Source: Triangularia verruculosa
Lineage: Eukaryota > Ascomycota > Sordariomycetes > Sordariales > Podosporaceae
Assembly: GCA_033296885.1 (NCBI GenBank)
Contig: MU863983.1
Coordinates: forward strand, 62,001-126,000
DNA: 64,000 bases
Direction of reading: 5' to 3'
Shown here one piece after another: positions 46,347-58,665 of the stretch (within the stretch, counting starts at the first letter, position 1; each line of letters starts with the position of its first letter). Position numbers and translations under genes: made by a program. The notes under the pieces were generated by a model. It had not been told where the DNA came from. It was given only the letters and a program-made list of their open reading frames with translations, and searched no databases.

Positions 46347-49300
46347 ACTAGGTTGTCAAGTTGAGAGGGGTGGTAGAAGGGTGGTGGGTGATCACAAGGC
46401 GGAAAGGTTGTTACTGGGCATTGAACTGGAGAGGTTAGGGTTGTGGGAGAGAGATGATGAGATGCTGTGCGATCCGGCAGCAGGTATGAATGTGGAAGGT
46501 TGAAGACAAAACGCTTTTTGTTGTGTCCTTTGCGATTTGGCTGTGAGAGGGGGTGTTTCTGGTATGGCTGTTACATTATGGTAGACAGAGCTAATGCAGT
46601 CAATATTTGTGGTTCAAGTGTCAGTTTGGTAATTCTTTTCTTTTTTCCCTTTTTTTCCTTTTTCCATTATTTCGACTGTTCAACATCTCAGAAGCTCTCA
46701 ACAGCATCCGAAAAGCTCTCACAACATACATATCCCTAGTCAGTCTCATGAAATATACACCGAACAACCAGCTATGAGACCGCAAGTCCGAGTCCCCGGT
46801 GAACTCGGTCAAACTCGGTGATCTGACGAATAGGTGGCTTGAAGGAATATCCTCAGCCTCATTAGAGGGGACACCAAAAGGATTCTGGTCCTTGCCGTGT
46901 GTCCAGATGTACGGAATAAATCACAATTCTTTTTCCACAATTTTGTGATACTTGGTCGACACATGGTTGTCTACATTAATAGCATTGAAACGCATCGACT
47001 TTCAGATCTGGTGAGATTTTGACGTGCCTGAAGAATTATGCCGAGTTACCTGGGCAGGGGATGGTAATCGGCCGCTCATGGAAGGATGCCAACGGTAAGG
47101 AAGTTGATCCATCTGGTTATAAGCTTTGCGGCGCAGTTTGTCGTGTACGATGAAGGATTGGGGGGTATGATGGGGAGTATACGTATGTCGTCGGTACGAG
47201 GTGAGGGTGCCCGTGGGTTCGGGTCTGTTACAAGTTGGATTCGTCCGAACCTCTGCCATTTTGGGAGAATGGGTTGGGGAGACAAAAGTACGTCGTAGGA
47301 ATAGTTTCAAGTGGCATTGTGCACTGATGGTGTGTTGGAAATCGCAAAACGAATCCTGCATAGGAAGATTTTGGTTGTCTGTGCTGGTCAAGGTTTGTGA
47401 TTGTGGCTGAGATGTTTTACACCTGGCATGGAATGTACCTACGGTAGGTTTTTTTTTCTCTTCTTGACAGATCATCTTAATGAGATGGGAATGATGATGA
47501 GATGGCAAGACCGGGTTGTCGTCCCGGGTTGCCTGCTGGCTTGCACGAATTGGTAAGCCCATTTCATGATTGCACATACCATGCGAGGAGTATTTGTGAT
47601 ATATCCCTCAAGCCACCGGTTCTTACGTATGTGTTATCTCATCGCTAAGACCACCACCTTTGGTTCTCTTTCAGACGAACGGAGCAGACGGGCCTGACCG
47701 AGTGAACAGAACGGAAGAGCATTCACATCAGACATAGGGCGGCCAAGGAAGCCCCAGCAACTGGTCGAACCATGTGACGAGAACGAAACGGACCGAGTCC
47801 GGCAATAGAGAACCTTGGAGTTATCTCTCGCTCCAACTATACGCGCCCTCGGCACCGACGGCTTGGTCCGGTATCTGTGGGTTGCCTTACTTCTTTCCAA
47901 CATAGGTACCTTGCTCTGAGCTCACTTGCTTGCCAGTCGAGGCCGCTAACGGCCTTCCTCTTTCAGAAGACTCGTACGCCCTGCTCGTATTATAGATGTG
48001 GCATAAGAAAAGGACCCCCACGTCTATAGGCTTTGTCCACGTAAACCCACCATCATCAGATACGTGTATGCTTGTGAGTGCTTCCGAAGAGAAAGATGGC
48101 AGCCGGCGGCCTCTCTCCTGTGTGTGTAATAATCTGGTCTTCTGACGGGAGGATCGCACCGTCATTGGATGTAGAGATCTCCATAAGAGCCGAGTTATGG
48201 GCCGTGGACGGACGGTTAAAAGGCGAAATAATTTCCCAATCGGGCTGACTTTGTTATGCAAAACCTGTCAAGTGAGCTGGCCCCAAGGCACCCATCTGCG
48301 TTATACAGGACATACCGCACCCACATACCGACCGGACTCCGCGGTGGGCTGCTGGAGACAAGAAAAACCACGCATGCGGGCTCGCCGGAATAGCAACCTG
48401 GATGTAGGGGCAGACACCCTTGTACGGAACATGTCATCGAAGGTCTGTAGAAGAAACACTAGCGTCCGAGCGCCGGAACATTTGGCCTGACAAGGTGACA
48501 GCTGCCAGGGTGCTGTGAAGAACGTCAACGATCCGTGAGGAGCAAGGTCCCCGGAATGTGGCGCTTTTGGTAGGTGAAGTTGGTTGTTGTGTAGGTCGGT
48601 ACACAGAGAAGGTGTAATGAGTAGATGAGCCACGGCGGCCCAGCAGTCCCGCGGGGTGAGACGGGCAGATTGGGGAAGACGCAGGTACGGGACCGACTGT
48701 CAGGCACAAGGCAGAGAGAGGCAAAGAGAGGCACAGCTTCGGCCTGGCCTTTCTTCCCCGCACAAGGCCGATGCCCTCCCCTTGCTAAGACGACTGCCGG
48801 TGGTGGTCCAGCTGGTGGGCCAAAGCTTGGTTAGACGGCGTTAGTAATACGAGCGAGCATTCATCCCATTCGTACAACACTCAGCGCCATCTCGTCTGTA
48901 CTACATACAGCCCTATAAGCCAAAATTGTTATTGCTATGAATATCACGCCAGGCCACCCTGGACGACCCAGGCCTTAAGACGGGATCATAAGAGAGGAAG
49001 ACGCCACCGCGGACGTGGAGGCCAGAACCCAAGCAATCAGAGATCAGCTCCCAAGGGACGGGCAGACGGACAGCATGAACAACGACCGGCCTAGCGGCGT
49101 GGCAAAGCCGGTTAGTTTCGAACAAAAGATGGAGAGACTGGGTCTGCAGGCTGAATTAGGGGAAACAAAATGGCAGCCTCGGGGTCGAAGGAGCACTGCA
49201 GCAAGAAAAGGCCCGCTACCAGTGATGAGAATGCCCCATAGAAGACAGGAAAGAAGGCAGAATCTATCATTTCCAAACAAATCCAAGCGGATCTTGTTCA

Positions 49301-52300
49301 GGAACAGGTGACTGAGGTGACGACAGAGAGAAACACTCCAGGAGAAGTTCTATGGTTCGAGATCCACTGGATCATCCATCCTTCGTATCACGTCTCTTAC
49401 ACTGTCAAACACTGGGCGGGCTGAGGTGTCGTGGGTGTCTGGAGGTGGCTGTGGGGATAACCTGACCAAAGTACCTGTCATCTGCAAGTCCACAGACCTT
49501 TCTATAATTAATACCAACGATGTGATGCAAAGACGGGAGGGTGCCGAACCGAATTAGTGTCGTCGAGACAGGACAAGGCCGAACTGGCGCGAGTTGCGGG
49601 GTTGAGAGTGGGAGAGGGTGGAATTACGGAGCACGGGATTCGGAGGATTGCGATCTGGACTGGATCTCGAATTGAAAGAAAGGAAGAAAAAAAAGTCGAC
49701 CGTTGAACGGGCTCGAGAGAAGGCGGAGAATCAATCGACTCGGGAACTTGTAGCGTGACATGGGTCGATGTCTGCGACAGATCTGAGACAGCTGCCGACA
49801 GGGGGTCCCTGCTGACGATTACCTCAGCAGCGAATCAGAACGTGCGCTAGACCCACTGCAACGCCAACCTCAAACCCGTTGCCCCGTGCTCAGGGCGTCC
49901 AGTCGCGTCTCTTTCCAACGACATCTCTTGTCTGCACAGCCAACGCCTGTCACCATTGCTCCGTCCCGCGAGATTCCAACCTACTGCTGAGGCTAAACGA
50001 ATGTTTCCCGAGGGATTCAAAACATCTGGAGCACTTGCAGATTCGCTACCGGCTTCACCAGCCCAGCTCGCCAGCTCACCGCACAGGGAGAACCTCGCAT
50101 TCGCGTCTGCCAATATCAAATCACAGACTTGTTTGCGAACATCTGGAAATACCCTCACCCATGGCCAATCAAAAAAAACTTTCTCCAGATTTCATCTCTG
50201 TGCGCGGCCGACCCCGGCCGTGCTTGCGTCTGACTGCCGCCCCAGACCCGTCACGTCGGCCACTCACACCCATAGGTTTGGTTATCAGATGTTCCCTAGA
50301 AGACTTGAGCCTTCGATTTGACCAACAGGATCCCTCGCCTTATTTCTACACCTCTACTGTTCTCTGGTACGATGAATATCACCTGGGCTACGCAATATGT
50401 CGTCCGGTGTCGGGCGCCGCCTCGAGGCCACATATCGCGGACACGCGGCCGGGTCCTGATATACGCACCAGGCAAAGACGGAGAGAAATCCCCCAGAGAC
50501 TGAGATCCGGATCGTCGATGCCAAAACGGCGCCCGTTGCTCGATGTGGTCTTGCCAAACATGCTCTGCCATGATCTCCACTGGGGATCCTGGGCCAGGTT
50601 GCAAATCGGTTTCCTCTTCACGCTCACAGCGCCTACTGCAACTCAGATCGAGAGTAACCCACACTGGATTTTCGGTGCAGAATCGCAACTTGCTGTGCCA
50701 GGTTGCCTGTCAAACAACTTTGTCGCGAGATGGCTAGCCCTCGGTCCGTGAGCTGCTCCCGCACCGTTTGGCCTCGACAGCCGGTGGACGTTGGGGCCCG
50801 ACCAAGATGTCACCCAAGACTACACCCTGCTATTCGTTGTTTTCTTCTTGTTTCTATTCTCTTTGTGATTTCGACCCCCAACAAACTCTATTTTCTCTAC
50901 CGACTGGATATCGAGAGGTTGCCACCTCAACCTTCGCTCTCGGGGCATGGTGCTGAGACAAGCCACCTCCTCGGTATCTTCCCATGGCCCTGCCCAGCCT
51001 CGGCCTCCACAGGCCGAGTCCCAGGCTGGAATAGCCTTGCGTCCCCCGTCACCCCCCTTTGTCTTGTCCAAGTGGATATCACGCCTCCGCTGTCTGTCTT
51101 CTCTAGGACAGACTACGCTCATTTTGCTCACCAACGTCCGCTATTCCTCGTCTCGATATTCCCTTTCTGGCCTTGTTCTACCGACCGTTGTCTCCTGGCT
51201 TCATATCCTCGTTGCCCAGGGCCCCGTTCGCATCTGGTTGCCCTAGTTCGGCGTTTTGTCCAGGTTCCCCTTCTTTTCCGATGGAGAAAGGCATGTTCTG
51301 AACCCAAACCCTGGTCCAACCCACCCTTCTCCATCCTCTCATACCGCGCCCTCATCCTCACGCACACCTCCTGGTGTTCCGTCATCGATGAACAGATGTA
51401 ACCCTGCCTGACCCCCCTGTCCATCGCTGCCCACCCTGGCCCTCATGATCCTTGCCCATCGTCCTCTGGGGCAGGCCAAGCAGATGCTCGCACACCACCT
51501 GTCCTTGACATCCACAGACACAGGTCAGGTTTGTATCAGGAAAATCCGGCTTAGCTCCTACCGACGTTCCGAGCTTGACCGTGCTGAGCTATAGGCCCCT
51601 CCCCCTCCACTGTCCCTCGGGCAGGCCCCTCTTGTGCCAGCGATACTTTTTTTTCTCTCATATACCCCCAGGGTCCTACGACGCCCCGCCATCCGGCCTT
51701 CTTTTTCCCTCTTTCCGCGTCGTCCCACCCCCCAAAAGTGTTCACACTGGTTCCTTCTCTTCCCTCTTCGTCAGTCACTCCTTTAACAAGTATTTTTCGC
51801 CCCTTATATCGGCCTCTGGTCTATAATACCAAGAGCTGGCTCTCTTTCCCGCCTCCGGACGGACGCCAGTGTGAACCGACGGTTTGACGAGTTGCCTCTC
51901 GACCCAACTCATTACGCTCCTTTACCAGCACTCGACGCCGCGATCAGTCACTCCTTGTCTCGCACCATCTTCCATCACTTTGACACATCTGGCCCAAACG
52001 TGAGGCTTTACATTCATTCCCTGCTATCACCGAGATCCAACTCGGAAACAACCATCCAGTCCACTCACTCCTTCACTCCTGATACCACCATTCGAATATC
52101 AATCTTGACTAGACACACCTCCACCAACGGCCACGACAGCCTCTACTTGCCCTACATTCTCCATTTCGTTGACTCGACTTTATCTGATGCTCGGGACTGG
52201 GCCCTTGAGCGTGTTATAGTTCCCAGTAAGTTACAAAAGACGGCTTGTGAGCATCCCATGATACACAAGCGGGGGTCCCCTCGACTGCCAGGGCTCGTTC

Positions 52301-52588
52301 CGCTCGAGTATTCATGCTAACCATTGGATGGTTGTCTACTCTCAGCTTCCGGCAAATCTTAGATTAACCACACACTTTTTTATTTTCTAAACCAGAACCG
52401 TCGTGCTATGGATTCCTCTCAATTGTACGCCATCCCCGTTGATTGTTACTCCCCATAAACCAGGGACACTGGAACTTACATTATGCTATAGACGGCAGCA
52501 AATCCAGATACCAGCCTTCAACTTCGAGAATTCCGAGAATCAGTTTGGGAGAGAGATAACGTCGCCCCATCCTCAACCCATCGTCACC
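46347..52588. other. Gene-poor region and long leader of the Rua1-like gene
   Basis: No ORF in 46.4-52.5 kb carries a recognisable domain. From about 50,800 to 52,400 the plus strand is C/T-rich and looks like a long promoter and 5' UTR. A possible leader intron starts at about 52,226 (donor GTAAGT) and ends near 52,395 (acceptor CAG). A 16-codon upstream ORF follows it at 52408-52458. Confidence 0.45.
52408..52458 (+). promoter_or_regulatory. Upstream ORF in the leader of the Rua1-like gene
   Basis: An ATG with 16 sense codons (MDSSQLYAIPVDCYSP) and a TAA stop lies 130 bases before the chosen main start and out of its frame. If transcribed, it could lower translation of the main ORF. It could instead be part of an alternative first exon. 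Confidence 0.4.
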
Positions 52589-54664
52589 ATGAACGGTGGC
52601 ACCATGCCCCCCAAGACCGAGGCGGTGACGGCACCGCCGCAGGGGATGTGGTCGACGCCAACATCCCAGGGAATGAGACCGAGGCCGGCGACTATTCACG
52701 AAGGCTTCTCGTACTGTGTGGCAGAGCCGTACGAAGGCTTGCCAGCTTGGGACTCATCGTCTTTGCAGATGCAGCAGACGCCTAGCGATGGCATGTCCTC
52801 GAGGCCTATCTCCATGCACCAGGACTTCTATCCGGCGACTACATTGGAGAGCAGTGAGTGTTTTAACAGAGGAGGCTATGGCGGCTTCGAGGGGCTAACC
52901 ATCCCCTCAGATTCCTGGCCACAAAAGCCTTGCGATGACCATTTCGAGATTCACGGGCTGGACCCTGAGATGAATATTGGGCAAGCCTACACCACTGACG
53001 AGGCGATACCCATTCTCGATCTCAGGTATCCTGGTCAACCGGTGGAAGGGGACTCCAACAACTTTGAGAATGGGTTGAATCCGCGCAGAATGTCTGGATC
53101 GTCCTTTACAGTGTCGACGTCTGGCGGCATGTCTGAAATGCCTCCCTATGAGGATTTCTCCACAACCCTCTCTGAAGCGCCTTCCTTCACGTCTGAATAC
53201 CCACCACCATCCAACCGAAACTCGATGATCTCGTCCACTCAACTGTCCCCGGTAGCCTCTCCACGCATGACACCGCAGAGCCGGTCTGAGTTGGTTCGAA
53301 CCCAGAGCAGAGGGCGTGCCTCGCCTTCTCCACGGCCAGGAGTTCGCGCGGCCCCGTACTCGGTGGAAAGCGCGCGAAACAAGAGGTGGTCTACTGGTTC
53401 ATATGGAACGGCGAACCGGAGACCTTCTCCTTTTGTGTACCACCCTCAGGACGTCTTTAACCCGCACAATCGGATGTCGTCTCGTCATTCTTCTCCCACC
53501 ATTGGACACGGCCCGCTTCCTCTGAACTATGGCAACCTCCAGGCAGCGCAGCAGCACCCCTATTTGATGAGCAATGCGCCGGCATTCCAGCGGAACAGTA
53601 TGCTTCTGCCTACGCAACTTCCGTCGCATGTGTTCCACCATGATACACATCATCACCATCCTCATCAGTTTGAGAACGCGCCCCCGTTGCTCTCGCATGG
53701 TCTGTTCCGCATGCTTCAGAGCAATGCCGACCCTCACTCCCTCCACAGCCACTACGCCGACCTTTCTGACCCCCCCGATCTGTACGCTTCTCTTCAGGAG
53801 GAGCAAATTCCTCCGCCGCCAGAGGATATGAACCCATCGGACCCCGACTTGATTCCTCATGAGCAAGAATTGAGGTTTGAGGGTGACTTGTACACCCCGA
53901 GATGGGTTCGCGGACATGGTAACAAGCGTGAAGGATGGTGCGGTATCTGCAAGCCTGGAAGGTGGCTTGTTCTGAAGAACTCTGCCTTCTGGTACGACAA
54001 GAGTTTCACACACGGCATCAGTGCCGCGACGGGTAGCCCATTCCAGGAGCCTCAAGAGACGAGACGCATGGATGGAAATCCTGATGTCTGGGAGGGACTG
54101 TGTGGCAGCTGCAACGAATGGATTGCGCTGGTGAGCAGCAAGAAGAAGGGGACAACTTGGTTCCGGCATGCCTACAAGTGCCACACGCACCCAAAGATCA
54201 AGGACGCGCCCAAGCGGAGGAGGGAGAGCAGCCATACCCGTGCTCTTGCAGCCGTTAACATGGCGAAGCCGGCCACGGGTCCGGTGACGCCTGTGTCGAC
54301 GGCAAACAATCCCGCTCCAGCTTCCCTTCAGTCTCAGTCTCAGCAGGCTCAGAACCAGAGGCAGACACCAACCCCGGTGCAGAGCCAGCATCCGCCCCAT
54401 GGACCTCCTCCTCCGCCTCCTGCACAGCACCAGCAGTCCCCTCAGGAGCAACAGCAGCAACACCACCAACATCAGCAAAGCCAACCCCCGCCACCGCAGC
54501 CGGTCATCCAACTCCAGCCACCTCCAGTCCGTCACTTCCACCGACACCTCTCTCCACACTTGCAACTCCACCCGACGTCAGCTCCTCCGCAACCGCCCAG
54601 AACAGCCATCATGAGTCCCATCCCTCACATGGCTCCCATGGACGGGTTCGCGAATATGATTTAA
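52589..54664 (+). CDS. Rua1-type C-terminal domain protein (DUF4451), putative regulator
   Basis: A single exon gives 691 residues from the ATG at 52589 (context TCACCATG); the frame is open upstream to 52403, but this start has the better context. The first 440 residues are disordered, rich in Ser, Pro and Met, with a His-rich patch. Residues about 425-535 form the recognisable domain: TPRWVRG, WCGICKPGRWLVLKNSAFWY, FTHGISAATG, RRMDGNPDVWEGLCGSC, and TTWFRHAYKCH. Its Cys451, Cys454, Cys505, Cys508, His527, Cys531 and His532 are placed as zinc ligands. The domain is named for Rua1, a transcriptional regulator of Ustilago maydis; most members are uncharacterised. The C-terminal 140 residues are Gln/Pro/His-rich. 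A transcription role is inferred from the family. Confidence 0.85.
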   Translation: MNGGTMPPKTEAVTAPPQGMWSTPTSQGMRPRPATIHEGFSYCVAEPYEGLPAWDSSSLQMQQTPSDGMSSRPISMHQDFYPATTLESSECFNRGGYGGFEGLTIPSDSWPQKPCDDHFEIHGLDPEMNIGQAYTTDEAIPILDLRYPGQPVEGDSNNFENGLNPRRMSGSSFTVSTSGGMSEMPPYEDFSTTLSEAPSFTSEYPPPSNRNSMISSTQLSPVASPRMTPQSRSELVRTQSRGRASPSPRPGVRAAPYSVESARNKRWSTGSYGTANRRPSPFVYHPQDVFNPHNRMSSRHSSPTIGHGPLPLNYGNLQAAQQHPYLMSNAPAFQRNSMLLPTQLPSHVFHHDTHHHHPHQFENAPPLLSHGLFRMLQSNADPHSLHSHYADLSDPPDLYASLQEEQIPPPPEDMNPSDPDLIPHEQELRFEGDLYTPRWVRGHGNKREGWCGICKPGRWLVLKNSAFWYDKSFTHGISAATGSPFQEPQETRRMDGNPDVWEGLCGSCNEWIALVSSKKKGTTWFRHAYKCHTHPKIKDAPKRRRESSHTRALAAVNMAKPATGPVTPVSTANNPAPASLQSQSQQAQNQRQTPTPVQSQHPPHGPPPPPPAQHQQSPQEQQQQHHQHQQSQPPPPQPVIQLQPPPVRHFHRHLSPHLQLHPTSAPPQPPRTAIMSPIPHMAPMDGFANMI

Positions 54665-57600
54665 GCGCGGCTTAAGGTTTTCTTACACAAACAACACTAT
54701 CGCTATGAATGCCGTTATGACACGCACACACAACCTCGATACCAAAAATATGACACAAGATTTCATTATTATTTCATTTTTTGATGATAATGAGCTACAT
54801 TTCTTGGAATATAATTCCTCTCTGGAGCAAAAAGGGCCTATAGACTTTTGGTATTTGGGAGCATGGCGATGATTTTTCTCTTTTTCTTTACCCTGTGGGT
54901 TGAAGTTGGACGAATTTTCTCTCTCTTTCTGATTCTTTCAACAATTCTACCTTTTTTATCAAGGGTTTAATTTCCAACAATCAAACATCTTGTTTTCTCT
55001 CTCACTCTCTCTCCACTCTTGGACAACAACATTATGGCTGGCGACTTCGATTCTTTGCACATTTTTTGTTTTTTTGTTTACTTGTTTCGTATGGCTGGTT
55101 CATCCGTTTCTTTTTGTTTTCTTGGCTTTAATTTTGATTTCTTTTTTTTTGGTTTTTGTTTTGCAGTAGGTAGTATATATATAGTGCGGAAGGAAGAGAG
55201 AGAGTAGTTTAGATACCCCTTTTTTGAGTGATTGGTAAGAGGAGGATACAAATTGGATATGGATAGGGGGGGTTCGGTGGGATGGTTGGATGCGATGAGG
55301 GGAGGAAGAGGAGGGTTTTTTAATATAAGGGGGGATGGGGGTCGCATAGCGAATTGATTCTTTTTTTTTTTTTGCCTTGAACTCAAAGTACCCTCAAAAA
55401 TACTGGAAATATATGGTTGTCTTTTAGGGTATGAACTCTTACCGCTTTGTAATCTGTGCCAGTTGATCAGGAGGTGACTCCTAGGGTGTTGCGATTTGGG
55501 TGTGGGAGGGGGTGATAGCCGCTGAACTGAGGAGATAGTAATTGGCGAAGGACTTTACATGTGCCTTTTTGAGGGATGTAGATGATGAGATGGAGATGGG
55601 AGAGGATTACCGCAACGACAGTGGTAGTATGCAGGTACATCGTCATCAATGATTTTCCATGATTTGTGAATTGCTGGATGGGCCGGGCGGGTAGCAAAAG
55701 TAAGTAAGTTTATGCGATCCATCCCATCCCATCCCATCCATCAAGATTAAATCCTCTATTTTCACCGCGTCCGCTCGGTATATTCACGGCCTCGACTAGG
55801 TACCTTACACCCGGGTTGTCCCGTCAAGCAGCAGTATCAACCACACAGTTACAATGTGTCGCGCGGGGCATTTTTGATGACAGGGGAGATGCGATTTATC
55901 GTCTCCCGCTTCTATTATACACATGATGCTGATTACTAGGTTTAAAGGTGGGTGCTTTTCCTTGCGGACATTATAGTTTAAGTAAAGGTTGGTTTGAGAA
56001 CCTTAACCCTAGGCGTAGGTAGTTCAATATAGGTATCTTAGAAAACTAATCGGTTGATAGCTACGTTCTCGTTTAAGATGAATATAAAAAAGGAAGAGAT
56101 AGAGCAATGCCAATATGCTAGGTAGTTAGCCAGTCTCAGTTCAATGTGGTTTTCGGCACCAAATTTGGGGGGGCGGTTGACGCTGTTGTTGGACGAGGGC
56201 CGTGAAAATACCGAGGGGGATACGGTGGGCATCCTATTCTCATTCATATTTTTATCTTTGTTCAGGGAACCTTGCTGAGAGATTGTTGAATATTTGCGTG
56301 GAAAAAGCTTGACGGCTTGTTCTTCATCTCACTTGCTGTTGTCCAGCTTTGATACGATAGATGGCGGGAGGTTGTGGGTGAGGTGAGTGGTGGTATTTCC
56401 TTCATGTCGAAAGTTTATGCAGACCAATGGGTATGGTGTGCTTTTTCTTTCTGGGGTGTTGGGTGGATGGGTGAGGGAGTGATAACCGCCCAGGGTTAGG
56501 TGATAATAAGGCGGGTATGGGTACTAAGTGGGGAGGGTTAGGGTGGTAGGGCGGACGGGAACTGCAGGGATCTAAAGTGCTTGCAGATTTTCAGCTTTCT
56601 TGGCGGATCTTGCAACGCGGTCACGACTGGAAGGGGATGTTATATCCGGCTTCATTGGATGTTGATGTTGGGTTTCGTGTGAATTCTTGATTCTTGATGA
56701 GAGGGGATTGCTGGAGTTGGGGATGGATGGATGGATGGATGGATGGATGGAAAAGAGATTGGGGGTTTTGACTGGTTCGGTTGGCCTGCCAATTGATGGT
56801 CTTATAAGTCCGAGGTGGGAGGTACGTGTCTGCAAAGGTTGTTGGAACGACTGGATGGGAGTTGTGGGGATTCAAAACTGGGTTTTTGTATTGGACAAAA
56901 GGAGTTGTTTCATCAGCCTCTTGAGGTTACAGTAAACTCGGAGGAGGAGGGGATAGGTTACCATCTGGATGGGACGTATTTTTGGGTTTGCATAAACTTG
57001 ACGACGTCGGGGAAAGAAGATGAACCAGAGTCGGATAGAGTTTGGAACCTGGGGGGGTTTGTTTAATTTACCACACTTGCTTTGTTGATTTGAGGCTTGA
57101 GCTGATGTGGTTGTGAAGGTGCACCGTATCCGTACCGATTATGCGCCAATTTTGCAGCTGCAGGAACCCAGCGATTGCTGTACAGCTGAGGAGAAGCATG
57201 TCATTCATGAGGAGATCGGTTGGTTGGGAAGCAAAGACGATCACAGGTCCAGGGTAGGAAAAGGATCCAAGACGTAGTTGGGACAATGAGACCTTCGCTT
57301 GAGAGAGTACACAAAGAGAGTTGGATTTGGCCGAGATATTCCGATTCCTGCAATAAGATCGGAGTCACCAATGTCTGACTTGAATTGTGAGAGGAATGGA
57401 GGAAAAGATGTCTGTGATTTTTGATCGATTGATGGAAGAGGTACCCCACCACGTGCCTAGGCTGCGATCTCCACCCAGCCCATGTCTCCAGCTGCTGACT
57501 TGCGGGGTTGTGATCTTCTTGTTCACGACCAACCTCAGCCAGAGCTGGACTTCCAAGCAGGCTGCCGACAGGGGTCAGAGCAGCGGTTGACTCATTGAGA

Positions 57601-58665
57601 ATACCCCTCTGACATGCAGACACGCATCCCACCGCCTCTCTCATTTCTACACATGCGGTGGCCAGCCCGCCGATGCACAGTCTCGGCCTCGGACTGCAGT
57701 GAGCATGTCGGCACTAAAGCCGAAGCGGGGGACAATTGGATGTTGAAGGCTTGCATGCCTGAAGCACTGCAGCACCCCCTCCCCTGGTCCCATCTCCCAG
57801 GGACACTCAAGCCGGAGCATCTCGAGGGTAAGTGCTCGGAATGGCGAGGCATTCGGCCTGTACCCCCACTGCATCTATATTGCCTGCTGTACTGACGCTG
57901 TCCGCTCAGTTAGCCGCCGCCAGTCAAACATCGCACAGTAACTGTTTGTCTGGATTGCCGCCGTCCCAGCGAGTATCGCCAGACTCTCTGAAGCTGATCG
58001 CTGCTTTGAAAGGGAACAGGGGCAACCCGTGCCGCCAACCAGGGCTTCTGGGTCCCTCGCGAGCAAATCCACCCGCCCTCAGCACAGACCCGACAATAAT
58101 ATATCTCGGTACATTTTGTTCCAACCAGGCTTTTGCATTTCCCGGCCCCCAGGGATCCGGGAAAGAGATATATCCGCACGTTGCTCCTGATCCGGGCTCG
58201 TCAGGATTTCTTTTCCTGTTTCGTTTCTCTCTCCTCCTGACTATTGACGACTACGATCGAAAGTGTCTGGTAGCTTCGCCCTGTTCTCTATTATCATGTC
58301 TTGATATCTGTCTAGCCCCGCGCAGGCGACCTCAAAAAACCGTTTGCTGACCGTGCCGCCTTGACGCCAGATTGTAATGTTTACTTTGCTTACGAAACGA
58401 ATGTCGACGACGCTTGGATATCTTCTATGAGCATAGAGCCTGGGCCCTGATAAATTGACGAATCCACGCCATATCCTCTCTCCCGTGTCCCCCCGCATAC
58501 CTATCCTCCCTTCCCGCTCCAGTAACAGGAGCCTCTCTACCTCGAATCTGCCTATATTGCCACTCTACCCGGTGCACCTTGGACGTCCGAAGCAACGCCG
58601 GTCGATATTTCCTGGAGCACTCGCTCGGCCCATGATATACACACTGAGGGAAATTTGAATCTGCT
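54665..58665. other. Intergenic region of 4 kb with simple repeats
   Basis: No ORF is supportable. The left part is T-rich 3' UTR; ATCCC units occur near 55,718-55,742, a (GGAT)n array at 56,721-56,750, and a CTAGGTACCTTA motif near 55,796. The right end from 57,600 is C/T-rich leader of the PHD gene. Confidence 0.5.
56721..56750. repeat. (GGAT)n microsatellite
   Basis: About seven perfect copies of GGAT occur in non-coding sequence. Confidence 0.95.

Noticed and set aside
49350..49375. B-box-like GGTTCGAGATCC as a second tRNA gene
   Set aside because: The flanking bases do not form a T stem, and no acceptor or D arm can be found at the right distance.
49879..50751. A 290-codon plus-strand ORF in the gene-poor region
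   Set aside because: It overlaps other open frames on both strands, has no recognisable domain and does not start with ATG in good context.
51871..52320. A 149-codon ORF just before the Rua1-like gene
   Set aside because: It ends at a likely leader-intron donor region, shows no conserved motif and is better explained as 5' UTR.
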